DNA of 64,000 nucleotides, taken from positions 27,153,594 through 27,217,593 of the forward strand of contig CM026426.1 of NCBI GenBank assembly GCA_014871385.1. The letters are read 5' to 3'. The notes below the pieces were generated by a model, which saw only the letters and a program-made list of their open reading frames with translations, made no database searches and had not been told where the DNA came from. This DNA is from Ceratodon purpureus. Lineage: Eukaryota > Streptophyta > Bryopsida > Pseudoditrichales > Ditrichaceae. Shown piece after piece: positions 24,721 through 36,545 of the stretch (position 1 is the stretch's first letter; each line of letters begins with the position of its first letter). Both the position numbers and the translations under genes were made by a program.

Positions 24721-26652
24721 AAATAAAAGGTTTCGTCCACAACAAGCAGCCTACACTAAATGCAAATTCTCTCTGATTATACCATGTTACAGTTTGGTGT
24801 TAGCACTTTGATTTTACCATAATGTCATACCTTGTCCAGAAATTAAGTTTGCATCCAGCAAACGCAACCTACACTCCGTCAAATTCTTTTCGCCATCCAT
24901 TCTCAAGCAATGCGGAAATTGGCATCATCGTACAGTGCTTCTGTGTATATTCCAATGTATTCTATGGGGCCCACGTGATTTGGAGGCTTCAGCATTAATA
25001 TCTGCTAATGCTTGCAAACTTTGGAATGACTCTCCCCGTTACAGCTGGAGGAAGTTGGCTACAAGCCCGATTCAGGAACTAGCTCCACAGTCCGAGCTCC
25101 TGGCATCTGCTATCCTCCTTGAAACAAAGCACCTCACCACCCCCCTCTCCCCACGCTCCTTCGTCGAAGCTCCCTACGTCAGTACAGTACAATAAACTTG
25201 CCATTTACTTAGTAGTAAACTGGACAGGATTCCTTGTGTCACGTTTGAACCTTGAGGCTTGAATTCAAAGGTTCCACCTGTCATTGCAAGATCTCCACAC
25301 TGCGACTCAACCTAGTTGCCACCCACAACGATGGGACCAACTCTAAAACGGAGGCAAAAGTGTCAGATAACCGAGATATAGATCAACTTATGCACACTTG
25401 CCAGGCTCGATGAATCGCAGCCACGCTCAAGCAAGACCTAGTGTAGTCACGCTTGCGTACCAAGAGGACAACCGACAGCAAGAAGATGGAAAGCTCATCA
25501 TCACTCTCAAATCCCGACAGCAAGAACGAAGCGCATCGCTAGATGGGTTCCGGCATCTTAGGACAATTTAATTTGCTGCTGCAACAGATAACCTCGATCT
25601 GCCGACTCCTGCATCTAACAAGCAGCTACGCCACGATTGGTTCTGACCGTATTCTATAGTTGAAAACAAATGCCGAGCAAATCTCGTGTAGATAGAAGAC
25701 CTACGTAAACAAGAACGGTGGAACCGTGAGGCTCTGTCCTCAGTAATGATGTTTTACTAAAGTATATGCATTTAATTAACTTAATCATTAGTAAATGCAA
25801 TAGGCTATGGTTTAGTTAAAAACTAGATGAGAATTTTAGGAGCAAATCACATTTAGTAAATAAATGAAAAAGGATAAAATAATTTTAAACTATTGTCAAA
25901 AATATATTGAATTTTTATGTTTATAGTCTTGTAAAATTATACTTCCAGATTCTATTGGATATCCTCAAGTACCCACATCAGAACATGATCATTCAATATT
26001 TTAAGAAAAAAAAATTACTTAGTTTTTAGAAGAATGTACTGACAATAAAACAATCACATTTTAACATTGAAATTTATCCTTTTTATGGTTTTAGCATTAA
26101 AATTACCATGCAAGGCAATGATGAATCATTGAAATACTGTAAAGCCCATTCAGAAAATAATTCTTTATTGTCATATGAAATATATAAGTTTGAGTAGAAT
26201 AATTATTTTGTTCATTATATATAAATATATGTAAAATATTTTTTATAAATGCTAAATGTTCTTTGTTGCCTTCTTTATTCTATGGATATGGATTTTAATA
26301 ATGACGATATTTTCTATTTCATTTTTCATCAATAATTTTTTGATAATAATATTGTATGTCAATATTTTTATTCAAATCAATAAAATTTACATATCCAATA
26401 CTAACTAAAATAATATCCACTAAAATTTTGTGTATATTATTTGATCTAAAAATAAAAACCTCTTAATTATTTATAACCATAAGTTTTAAAACTTTAAAGC
26501 ATTTAATTATTAGATATCCAAAACTTTTCCAAAAACAAAATACACAATAAATGAAAATTTGGAGGTATGATATTTTTACAAGTATTGAATCAAAAATATT
26601 TTATAAAACTATATGAACAAATCCGACTAAACCAACATTTCAAAGCCAGGAG
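24721..26652. other. Long stretch without a supported gene
   Basis: The part 24721-25760 is of mixed composition and has two diverged copies of an AACCTACACT-containing segment (near 24750 and 24865). From 25760 to 26652 the DNA is extremely AT-rich with no repeat or coding signal that I can defend. Confidence 0.5.
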
Positions 26653-27105
26653 ATTGAAACAAAATCATTTAATCAAAAGCATTTAGCCAAAATTATGTAA
26701 TCGAGGGCATTGAAGCAAAATTGTTTGAGGAAGATTGAATAAGTAAAATTGTTTGAGTAAGACTGATCAAGTAAAACTGTTCAAGCATAATTGTTTGAAT
26801 AAAGGGAATATCTTTGTTTAAGCAAGACTTTTTAAGCAAGACTGTTTAAGCAAGACTGTTTAAGCAAGACTGTTTAAGCAAGGCTGTTTAAGCAAGACTG
26901 TTTAAGCAAGACTGTTTAAGCAAAACTTTGGATGGGAAATTGTGGATGGGAAATTGTGGATGAAAGACTGCATGTGAAAGACTGCATGTGAAAGATTGCA
27001 TGTGAAAGACTGCATGTGAAAGACTGCATGTGAAAGATTGCATGTGAAAGACTGCATGTAAAAGACTGCGGATGAAGAATTGTAGAGGGAAGATTGTAGA
27101 TGAAA
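26653..27105. repeat. 14-bp minisatellite with changing consensus, about 32 units
   Basis: The period stays 14 bp throughout while the unit changes: ATTGAAGCAAAATT-like, then GTTTAAGCAAGACT (about eight near-identical copies), then GTGGATGGGAAATT, then GCATGTGAAAGACT (about eight copies), then GTAGAGGGAAGATT. Reading frames through it, with HMQSFTCSLSHA-like repeats, are by-products of the repeat. Confidence 0.85.
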
Positions 27106-27289
27106 TAGTTTGCAAATGTAAAAACTTGCACATAAATCTCACAAAATATGTGTTTATATTATAAAAAAAAAACAAATTTCCAAATTGAATTGAGTTTGAA
27201 CCTCATATTTAATAGTGCTGTACATAGAACAGGCTCAAAGCAGACAACAATGAAGCATAACAATAAGGACAAGTAATTATGAATAATAA

Positions 27290-27826
27290 CCTGCCAGGTA
27301 CCCAAGGTCCAAGAGATGCATCTCCAGTATCTAACAGCTGTCTTAAACACGAACTAGATCCATACTTCTCAGGTTCTCTGCAACAAGGACAAATTGGTAT
27401 CCCTCATCCGACATCTCATATAGAGAGACAGAAATTTAGCATCACGCAAAGCACTAAATTGTCTTGCACCTAACGATCCACTAGCAACACCTTGCTTGAT
27501 CAAATACATTTTCAACAAAACTATCTCCAGGTTGACAGAAACATCTGACTTTTAGAAGACTAGGTAAACACACTTGACCCCTGTGGCATCCAACCAGATT
27601 CTTGCATCTAGCCATGCTTCTTTGGAGTCCTAGCAGGAAAGTCCTAAAGCATACCTGAAGGGCAAAGAGCAGATTGCCAAGAGCTCAACATGGTCATTTC
27701 TATATACAAATGGGTCTGGAAGGGCTTGGTAAGCCTTACGAATCCTGAGAGTAAACAGATCAACGATAGGTTTCAAAAGCGCCGGTGCCTGCTGCAAGGT
27801 TGATGAGGCCAAGTACTTCAAAGCTC
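27290..27826 (-). pseudogene. Exon-like fragments of an unassigned gene
   Basis: An exon-like block, about 27647-27826, has an acceptor TTGCAG and a donor CAG|GTATGC. It reads LASSTLQQAPALLKPIVDLF and then YRNDHVELLAICSLPF. A second block, about 27290-27480, reads ARQFSALRDAKFLSLYMRCR before a stop or frameshift. Composition and splice sites look genuine but no family is recognised. They could be remnants of a host gene captured or broken by transposons. Confidence 0.35.
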
Positions 27827-27840
27827 TGCAATAGAAGCAT

Positions 27841-28480
27841 CCGAGTTAAAAAATAATACGCAATAGACCTTGTTTCTCAATAACTTAAATATAGCTCTCA
27901 TCACTACATCTAAAGGCTCCCACCACCATATCTAATGCACTCCCCAACACAACACCTCAACCACAAAAACGCCATAAGAACTCAAACTCCAAGCCACCAC
28001 AAAACCACCGCAAAACCTACCCAACGAAAACACGAAACGTGAAACCCAACCTCTAGAGAACCACTTACACAACACCCCAAAAGACGAACACAAACCCATG
28101 AGCTCCGGGTCAGAGATCCAACAACCTCCACTTCAACCTGCTGCAGAATTCCACCAAATTCTTCCACCTTTCAGACTCACCTTCCTAAACCACAAACCCT
28201 TGTCAAAACACCGAAACCCAGATCACTCACAACATATCGAAAGTGGGCAAAAGAATACCAAACCATACCAAAGTGTACCTGAGTGTATCAAAGTATACAA
28301 AGCGAATCACTCACAACATTCCAATTCACATGACGAATGCCACTAAACCTGAACACACAAAATCCATGAACTAATATCGTGATCACATCTGTTCACTTAA
28401 GAACTAATATTGTAATCATGTTTAAAGAAACCTCCGCACTGGATATGGAATTCGAGAGGCTACACTAGCGGAGAAGAGAG
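27841..28480. other. Stretch without a supported gene
   Basis: A-rich and C-rich on the plus strand. Open frames are short and of unnatural composition. Confidence 0.4.
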
Positions 28481-28490
28481 AGCGGCGAAC

Positions 28491-28697
28491 CTGGGCGAAG
28501 GACGACGAGAGAGACTCATGTTTGGGGAAGATGCGACGCTCCAAGCGAGCAAATTCTTCCACAAACTTCTCGAAACTGATCAAAACTGCAGAAGACGTTG
28601 CGACCACCTGAGGGGGAATAATCATTCAATCACGTACCTCGATCTGCTAGTGCTGAAATCTGGTGATTCCGACAAAGTCACTCACTGGCCTCAACAT
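28491..28697 (-). pseudogene. Two exon-like blocks, unassigned
   Basis: Exon 28491-28607 (acceptor CCCCTCAG, donor CAG|GTTCGCC; 39 codons) reads FEKFVEEFARLERRIFPKHE. An upstream block, 28638-28697, starts with ATG and ends at GTACGTGA in the same phase, but it has an in-frame TAG at 28647-28649. A FPKHES motif is reminiscent of some plant GNAT-type acetyltransferases; this is a weak resemblance from memory. No downstream acetyltransferase core is seen. Confidence 0.3.
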
Positions 28698-28799
28698 GCG
28701 GCACCACAATCAAAGCTATGATCCTTTCGATCCCTTGTGACACACAAACGTCGACAGAAATTTAAGACTAAACGACACAAAAGGCACGCAAACGAAATG

Positions 28800-29060
28800 G
28801 GTATCACAGCAAGTCGATGAGTGGCTCTGAAGTGATAACGAGAGAAGCGGCGAGGAGGCGCGGGAGAGTAGCAGTGGCAGCGTCCTCACTCGCCATGCGC
28901 GTTGGGCCTCTGGTCCGCGGCCATCGCTCCATCCCTTCGCTCCTCGCTTGTGCAAAACGGCGACTACACTGCTTGCCACCATCGACAAACAACCCAAGCA
29001 CCGGCAACCTTATCCACGGCCCTTCATCGAACTGCATGCAGATTCATGCGCTGCCACCTG
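28800..29060. other. GC-rich island
   Basis: A CpG-rich patch inside AT-rich DNA, flanked by the minus-strand exon-like blocks. It could be a relic promoter or 5' leader. Open frames on both strands here are not convincing proteins. Confidence 0.35.
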
Positions 29061-29424
29061 TCAGGGCCACATTCGCGCACACCCCGCAAAGGTCGAAAAG
29101 TGTGAAAACGGTTCCAAAATACTCTATCGTATTTCAAAGTGTGAAAACAGTTCTAGATAGGTCATTGGACTTTTGGCTCGAGTTGATGGGGGAAGTCTCC
29201 ATATAGTCTCTGCCTCAGAGGACAGAGACAATAAATTCAAGTCCACCATTAAGTCATAGTCCACAGCTTATGAATAGAAATATACAACTATTTTCCCTTT
29301 TTGAGGGTAAAATTTCTAGTATCTAGGGACTAATAATTAATGATGAAAATGGTCAAAATCTAATTAAAGTTTATTTTTCAAGTTTGGCAATGTAATAGTT
29401 ATAATTTGAGTTTGATGATTGCTA

Positions 29425-29652
29425 AATCACGAGCTTGTTGTCGGTTGGTGAGAGTGTTTATGTCATATATGTAGTCTGGGTTCGAACCCCAATGGACTTG
29501 ATTGAGCAAATGTGGAGTATATAGTGACTTGGGAGTGCTAAGTGAGTAATTGCAGGCAAGAAAGGAGTTGTACCAATCAACAACCCACCACTTGTGTCAC
29601 ATGAGAGATTGTTGCCATTTGTTAACAAAGAAAAAAAATAAAAAAATAAATA
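29425..29652 (+). mobile_element. tRNA-derived SINE candidate
   Basis: A perfect pol III B-box-like word, GGTTCGAACCC, lies at 29479-29489. About 30 bp upstream is an A-box-like GTCGGTTGGTGAG. The body runs about 140 bp further and ends in an A-rich tail (near 29625-29650). Layout and length fit a plant SINE. The head does not fold as a complete tRNA by eye, and I could not define a target duplication. Confidence 0.5.
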
Positions 29653-32600
29653 GCTTAGGCTACTAAAAACTTTTTATTTTAGTGAAGGTGATCTTGCAAT
29701 TGAGGTATGTATTGGTGATTTTCTAAATTTTTTGTGTGAAAAAGGATATGCATAGCATATTGGACAGTAGTAATATTCATGTTTCTCAATGTATTTCTTG
29801 ATACAAAATTAATTAAAGTATATGTTTTTTTTTAATTTTTTATTTGTCTATAGTTTTATAACTATTAGTTTTTTTCTACAACATCTAAAATTATTTTGTA
29901 TGTTTCCAAATCTTTATAATTGAACTAAACTTAGTAAACAAAATTGGTTTCAATTAGCATATTTATATAAGCATTAAATATTTATATTGATAACGTTTTG
30001 TTATTTGAATTGAATTATTCTATATTTTCTTTTTGTACTAAATAACATATGAGCACATTGGATTATTTATTTGTAATATTGATATAAATTTTTCTTTGTT
30101 TGTTGTCACTTTTTCATATAGTTTGATCCTAAAGTATTATCCCTTGAAGTTTGTGTTTTTTTATTGTATGATAATATATTCTGAATGTGATTACATTGGT
30201 TTGTTCGCTTTATCATTATACAAGTGTGTGACCAGAAATTTTAGAGGAGGATATAAGCCATACATGTGTTCTATGGTTATAGTTCTAGAACAAAGATATT
30301 TGTTGATATGGGGTGATTGATGTGCAAAAGTTTTGTAAACATGAACTATGTGAGTTAGGCATTGAAGTTTGTGAGGTTAGAATCTGAGTAGGACTATTTA
30401 GTTTCTTGTGTTGAAAGTATATATATCGTGCTATGTGTGTCTCTTTCATATCTGTAGAAAAGTGTTGGAGTTGTAGAAGAGTAGTGCAGTGACGTTGGCA
30501 TTTGTTTTCAATTTGTATAGTGTTCGTTGATCATAGCTCGTGTTGTACTTGTAGATTTAGACGAAGTGATCAATGCTTCATCAAGTTCATCTTTAGATTT
30601 GATAGTGTTTAGAAACCGTAGAGTAGTACATGGAACAAGTTTTGCTTCCATTCAATCTTTGAAAGGACAGAATGTTGATGAGGTTGCTGAGTGTAGTTTG
30701 CGGCGTGTTCGTCATTGTTTGAAAGATCGAAGTTTTACAATATGGCATGGAAGTCTACAAAATGATGCACGTGCATCGGTGATAGTTTTGAAGGTCGGTT
30801 CTATTTTGCCTCATGGTCTACAGTATCTATTTTAGAGATGTTTTGAAGGTTTAGATGTAGACCAAGTGACCCATCATGTTCCAAAAGATTATATTGGTCA
30901 TCATCGATGGTTATATTGGTCATCTATAACTATAAATCTATACATAATTTAGCTTTTCTAGTTTCTCTTTGATATATTAAAAAGTTGTTGTCATCTTGGA
31001 AATAAGTTGGGGTATTCCAACCAACAGATTTATTTTAAGATATGAAGCATATTCTTGAAGACAATAGTTTTTCTATTATTTACTAAAAAATAAATTTTAT
31101 TAAGTCTAGATACGCTACATCATATGATCGTGACATATATCATTGAGTTACCAATTAGAAACTGTAACCAATCATATATTGACCATCATCTTGGCATTCT
31201 TGGATATCTCGGTATTCTCAAAAATCTCAGAATCTCAGAAATCTTGGAAAAAATAAATTATACTATAAATAGATAAAATAAATTGAAACAAACTACTCTT
31301 GTTATTATAAAGGTATCAGAAGCATAATAGTTTGATAAAATGCATTTCCTAGGCGATACCTGGGTTTTGGGTTTATACCTAGATACCCTAAACCCTTATT
31401 GAAATATTATAATCACTATATATATATTATAGAAATTAGTCATGTATTGTAATATATAAAAATGGCAATCAATAGACCCTTCAAATATTGCCACTATACT
31501 TAGGGCACATTTTCACTCCATTGTACATATGTCATAGCCATGTAACAGGGATCACTGAAGGGAATTCTGGAGAATAGAGTAATTGAGAAAAAATTGAAGA
31601 TTAATTTGAAAAAGGAAAAATCCATTATTTCTAACCATATTAATACAAGATTGGCAAAGAAATAGCAAGTTCTGTAGTACACCATTTTTAATCAAGATTG
31701 ACAAAAAAAATAAAAATAATAAAAAAAAAATTAAAAATTAAAAAAATAATCTATGGAGATATCAAATTTTTTAAATTAATATTTAAAAAACCATATATTG
31801 AATTTCAAGGTACGAATCCTGCTATGTGGCTGTTGTATTACTAGACGTAATATATTATGATTCAATATGTGAGTCATAACTCAGAATAATGCACAACTTG
31901 CTTTAAATTGATTGTACATTATTACATAGATGAACTACTATATATTGTGCAAAAGAAATCCGCAATTACAAACATAGAACCTCTACATGAAATTGTGAAC
32001 ATAATCTTGAATACTAGACATCTCACATATCCAATTGTTGGCTATATATTGATAAGATAGGTAACAATTAAAAATATGCATCAGATAACACTCTTGTTGA
32101 CTAAACAATTATAAAGAAATTAAAGACTTTTAAAGAGTACGCAATCTCCTGTCACTGAAGTACTAACATTTATCAATAGCACACTGTTACAACATGTGTT
32201 GATGAACTAATTATTTAAAGCCGCTACTTAGTCACTAGTGAAAATGTGGCACTCGTCAACGCGGCGATTCCACCTTGCAGGGCTTCTGGGTGGACATGGG
32301 GTGGAGTTCAAATTGGAAAATTGAATGTGATTGGCTGCGACTTTGCGAGGATATCCCTGGGCGATCTCGTTGTGTGGGGTCAGGTGAAGAGTGGCATCGG
32401 AAGCGGGTTTCATTGTACAATTCAAAGTTCCAAGGCGGGTTTACTTTCTGGCACTCTTAAAATGGGTGCGGTAGATATTACGGTAGGGTAGGTGAAACTT
32501 TGCTCATTGTTGAATGTGTGCTGGATGAATTTCAAATTTTCAGTAAGAGGCTCACGAGGTTCATCAATGGTTGTTCGTTCGCAAGGCAGGAATCAACCTC

Positions 32601-33214
32601 TTTCGAGTTTCACCTTTCTGTGGTTGATGACCGGTGCATACCCCTGCACTTAGCCATTAGGATCTAACATGCGAACATCAAAGGAAATTTTGATTACTAC
32701 GGAAGTGCGTATTCACTGGAAAGAACGCATCCATGAAAGAATTAACAGATTGAACAGCATCAACTTATTGTACAAATCATGTTCTGGAAGGCATGCAATA
32801 GTCAAGAATCTTACCTTACAAAGAGCATCGTATGGATAATGCAACAGTATACTCAAAGAGAAGACGTAACACTCAACCATGGCATGACGACATTCACAAC
32901 CAAGAGGAAACAACCACTTATTCACCCGAGGTCATGTAACTTTTGCTCATGAGCAGACACTCGATATTTGGAACCAGCCTTTAATTTCACACAACAGGCA
33001 AGTTCAACAAGTAGAACCGAACACAGGTATAGAAAGAGGATCGAAGTCTTTCAAAACACAGGTGATGATTCGGTCTATGTAAAAGTCAGTCCTAATCCAA
33101 GCCAGATGCTACATACTCTCCACTAAACTCCTCGATCTAGAATATACTATATGTACAGGCCATCCTCAGACGGAAAGAAAGGAAGGGCACATCTACTCTT
33201 CGCCTGAAGCATCA
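29653..33214. other. AT-rich stretch, no gene firmly supported
   Basis: The best candidates are 30527-30835 (+), an open frame of 102 codons, and 32246-32491 (+), 81 codons. Neither shows splice context, a motif or a start that I trust. The CTCAG/TCTCAGAA words at 31200-31260 are a short imperfect repeat. Confidence 0.4.
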
Positions 33215-33859
33215 CTATTGGAGCGAGGGGCGACAAAAATGAAGAGGGCTCAAGCAGCCAGGTTTGGTGTAGGCCGAGGAAGGTGAGTTGGATCTGGAGG
33301 GCTGAACAACTAGAACATCCACGACACCTTGATCAACTCCACCATCTGAAACAGGGAGGGGGCGAGCTGGATCGTCCACTGTCGGGGAAGAAGACATGGG
33401 ATTAACACCGACCTCGCCTGAATTTGCATCAGGCATCACCGAAGTAGGAGGACTAAAGCCAGAAGAACCTCCACCACGCAGGCCACCAGCGTCAATTGTC
33501 AGGGAGGCGGCAGACGAACTCATCACCACCTGAGACGACATGCGGCGCTGAACAGACCGTGCTTGCACTCGAAGAGAATCCCTAGATGAAGCAGGTCTAT
33601 CCTCGGAGTCCTTATCTGAATCAGGTATCACAATAGGTCGATCAACACAGGATCCAAGAACACCGTTAGTTTTAGGAACCTGATTAAGTACGAAGGAGGC
33701 ATAAGTAATCCTGGAAGCTGCCTCCAGCAAGTGTATCTCTCGACGACACTCTTTTGGCCATATCCGCAATAATGTAGGACTCGCCAACAATTGGCCTAGA
33801 GCAGGAGTCGAGGAATACTTCAAATGCTCCCATTCCCGACAATAAAACACGAGTGACAC
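33215..33859 (-). CDS. Hypothetical Ser/Pro-rich protein fragment
   Basis: An open frame of up to 214 codons. It starts EWEHLKYSSTPALGQLLA-like after a weak ATG, has a helical part (WPKECRREIHLLEAASRIT) and then a long disordered Ser/Asp/Pro region (VIPDSDKDSEDRPASS). No domain recognised. It could be an exon of an element gene running minus-strand with the 35.4 and 36.1 kb fragments. Confidence 0.35.
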   Translation of the reverse strand: MSLVFYCREWEHLKYSSTPALGQLLASPTLLRIWPKECRREIHLLEAASRITYASFVLNQVPKTNGVLGSCVDRPIVIPDSDKDSEDRPASSRDSLRVQARSVQRRMSSQVVMSSSAASLTIDAGGLRGGGSSGFSPPTSVMPDANSGEVGVNPMSSSPTVDDPARPLPVSDGGVDQGVVDVLVVQPSRSNSPSSAYTKPGCLSPLHFCRPSLQ

Positions 33860-35414
33860 TCAACCAAAGAGGGCACCCTTTCCACGATACATTGCAACGC
33901 TCTTCAACACTACAGAATACCTCCAAAAACAGGACACTAGGAGGAACCAGAAGATCAAATGCGCTTACAAGTTTGACACAAGAAGGGGGACACACACTAC
34001 GTCATCCGCTGGTGAGAAGTAAACCCCCAGCCCTCCCCATAAGCCGCTAAAATCCACAACGACATCGCATCCGCAACAAACGAAACCGCTCCTTTCTCAT
34101 ACTTTCCTTGTCTTGTCTTTCATCATGCTTGCCTCTCTACTCTCTGTGGTGTTTTGATAGTGCAGGGCAGTAAAATTGAGCACGAACTTGAAAGGCAGCG
34201 ACCGTGATTGAGCAAGGAGCATCCAAATCTGAGGGGAAGGGTGTCAACCATGATCAGCAACGACTCGACACGGAGGGGATAAAGATGACAAAGGCGGGTC
34301 ATTTCCTCCATGGGGATCATCAGTTTAGGTTTGTAGACAGAATACTAGTAATTTGCTTACTTCACTTCTCACTACAAACTACTCAGAGTAGTTACACAAG
34401 ACTATGTGACACTAAAAAAAGTGGGTCACTAATCTCCTTTCTCTGTGTCATGCACAGTGTGACTCAACAAGCAGGAAGACTTAGATCAATCAGGCACTAA
34501 CTCTCCAGGCGCAGCGGAATCAGACAGGGAATAAGGCAAGATGTGAATCAGACCCTTGGTCTTCTGCCCATTTGCTGACAGACATCACTGACACAAATCG
34601 ACTTTTCAAATAACCAGGTTCACACTCAACAAGGCAAGCTCAAAGTACTCACAATTTCCCAAAGGTGCAAAGTCTGTTGATTAGCTTAACTCTCACTGGA
34701 ACAATTAAGTCACTCAGATTCTCTGCTAACCAAGTCTCGGGGCTTGTTCTTCTGTCTCAAACTACCCACCGATTACCACCTTCTAAGCCCCTTAAATATA
34801 CCCTTTACTGATCATTTCTTCTACCTCCAAGAGAACCTCCAGGTAATCTTGTTGTAACTAACTTAGTTCCAACCAGAAAAACTAAATACTGTTACCCCAA
34901 GATAAACTTGTCTGCTGTTGTATCTCCCACCCGATGCTCCAGATCAGCCTCCACCTCGGTATTACTCAGGCAGCAATTTACATGTCACAACTAGACATTG
35001 ATGGGCACCTACTCGGTCGCTTACCCATCGCTACGTAGGGCTTCACCTTGCACTCACAGATTCGAGTGCATTTGGCACTAGGAGAAACTGTGGTATTAGA
35101 ATTTCTTGGTACGTTAAGTTTTGGGGCTTGGATTTGGCTTGTGCATCTAAGGTGCAGTACTTTCTGTATCAGAGTTAGCCTGTACACAATCCTCCGAAGG
35201 TTGAAGACCACAGTGACGTTGAGAAATAGTGGGAGAATCGAGGCATCTAGTGGTACAGACATTGACTTGTGGACAGAATGATTGGTGCAAGACACAGCTA
35301 AGACGTGAGAAGTTTTAGGCACAGGAAGCATATGACCGTGATAAGCTACGGATGTGTGAGATTTAGTTGAATCCGGGGACAACTAGTAATGCAGTTGGTC
35401 TTGTGTAGCAACAG
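33860..35414. other. Stretch without a supported gene
   Basis: Mixed composition. Open frames of 60-134 codons on both strands lack motifs and overlap one another in conflicting ways. Confidence 0.4.
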
Positions 35415-35675
35415 CTAGATCGGAGCAGACAGGTGACTCTTCTGCATGTCATCTTTGATTGCGTTGAGGGCGGCGTCAAGCTCCGCAAAATTCCAGATTT
35501 TGACGCTAGTGCTGTCTATGGAGACTTTCAATGGTGACCCATTGTCGCCGACGAGAGCAGATCCCCATGGAAGTGTATGGGGTTTAGGAATCATTGGGGA
35601 CATATCCGGGGTAGAAGGGACGTGCCTCGCATCACCGCTAACACTCTCGGTCATGTCGAAGTCACAACTTGCCAT
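35415..35675 (-). CDS. Hypothetical protein fragment
   Basis: An ATG-started frame of 86 codons (MASCDFDMTESVSGDARH start). It has a Pro-rich part and then a helical end WNFAELDAALNAIKDDMQKS. The composition looks like protein. Unknown family, possibly the first exon of a longer minus-strand gene. Confidence 0.35.
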   Translation of the reverse strand: MASCDFDMTESVSGDARHVPSTPDMSPMIPKPHTLPWGSALVGDNGSPLKVSIDSTSVKIWNFAELDAALNAIKDDMQKSHLSAPI

Positions 35676-36100
35676 GTCTAGAAAGGAGATCTTACAAGTT
35701 GTCTCAGTCTTTTATTGAGCGCACATTTGGATGGCAGACACTATTTTCCATGGAGATGCCTTTAGGGCACGTTCATGATGTGAATTTGCATTCGGTTGCT
35801 CTTAGGGTCTGCCGTAGTTTAGAGGACGATCCGCTGTGTGCAAACCCTGATCTCACATATTTAAGCTCATGTGAACAACGAGCGTCGAGCATGTCTGAAT
35901 GCACGGTTTAGGGGAAAAAGCGATTTATTGCACAACATTTACATAGTCAACGTCAGTCTGTCGAAGGCTCAAAATTCTAGCTGTAGGTTACTTGCAAAGT
36001 CAAAAGCGGGAGATAATCCTCTACATAAACTAGGTGCCCAAATGTAAGTGTGCATCTAGGCTGTCTCCCATCCACCAACTTCTTTACACAATCCGAAAAC

Positions 36101-36545
36101 TTACCGGCCCAAGAGAAGTTCGAGTTGCTGTTCACGTGGAATTACGTAGTGGAGTACAGCTAAAATTCGGAGTAGGTGACCATTGTGTGTCTCAGCAATG
36201 TCTGCTGCAGTTTTCTCCATGACATGCAACACCGCTTGCATTGTACGAAATGCCTCCTCCTTGTCTCTGATGCGGTCGTCACAAAAACGACGACGCTTCA
36301 GCACGGAAGTGAGCACGTGATGTGTCGAGGTCTGATAGTCGTTGCTAGGTTGTGAGGAAGTTTGTCGTCGGCTGATTGCTTCGTCCCGGTCCCCACGTGG
36401 AAGGTCTAACTTCTCGTGAATTGCAGCATCAATGTCCTTCATCTTTTGTGGTAGTCTGTTACTCTTGTACTCTCGGCTATGCTCCAATCTGAGCTTGTAA
36501 GATGGGACTTGGAGTTCAAAAAGGTTCTCTTGAACGTGTTGGGTG
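36101..36545 (-). CDS. Hypothetical charged helical protein fragment
   Basis: Open from just after a TAG near 36550 to a stop at 36101. It reads ENLFELQVPSYKLRLEHSRE, then DIDAAIHEKLDLPRGDRDEA, then KRRRFCDDRIRDKEEAFRTM and AVLHVMEKTAADIAETHNG. It is highly charged and probably helical. The C-terminal residues after about 36140 look like intron read-through. Family unknown; possible transposon accessory protein. Confidence 0.4.

Noticed and set aside
26888-27175. Open frames with HMQSFTCSLSHA-like repeats on the minus strand
   Set aside because: They are translations of the 14-bp minisatellite. A 14-bp period gives a 42-bp, 14-residue repeat in any open frame.
34978-35382. A 134-codon minus-strand frame
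   Set aside because: No recognisable motif, conflicting plus-strand frame and no splice partners.
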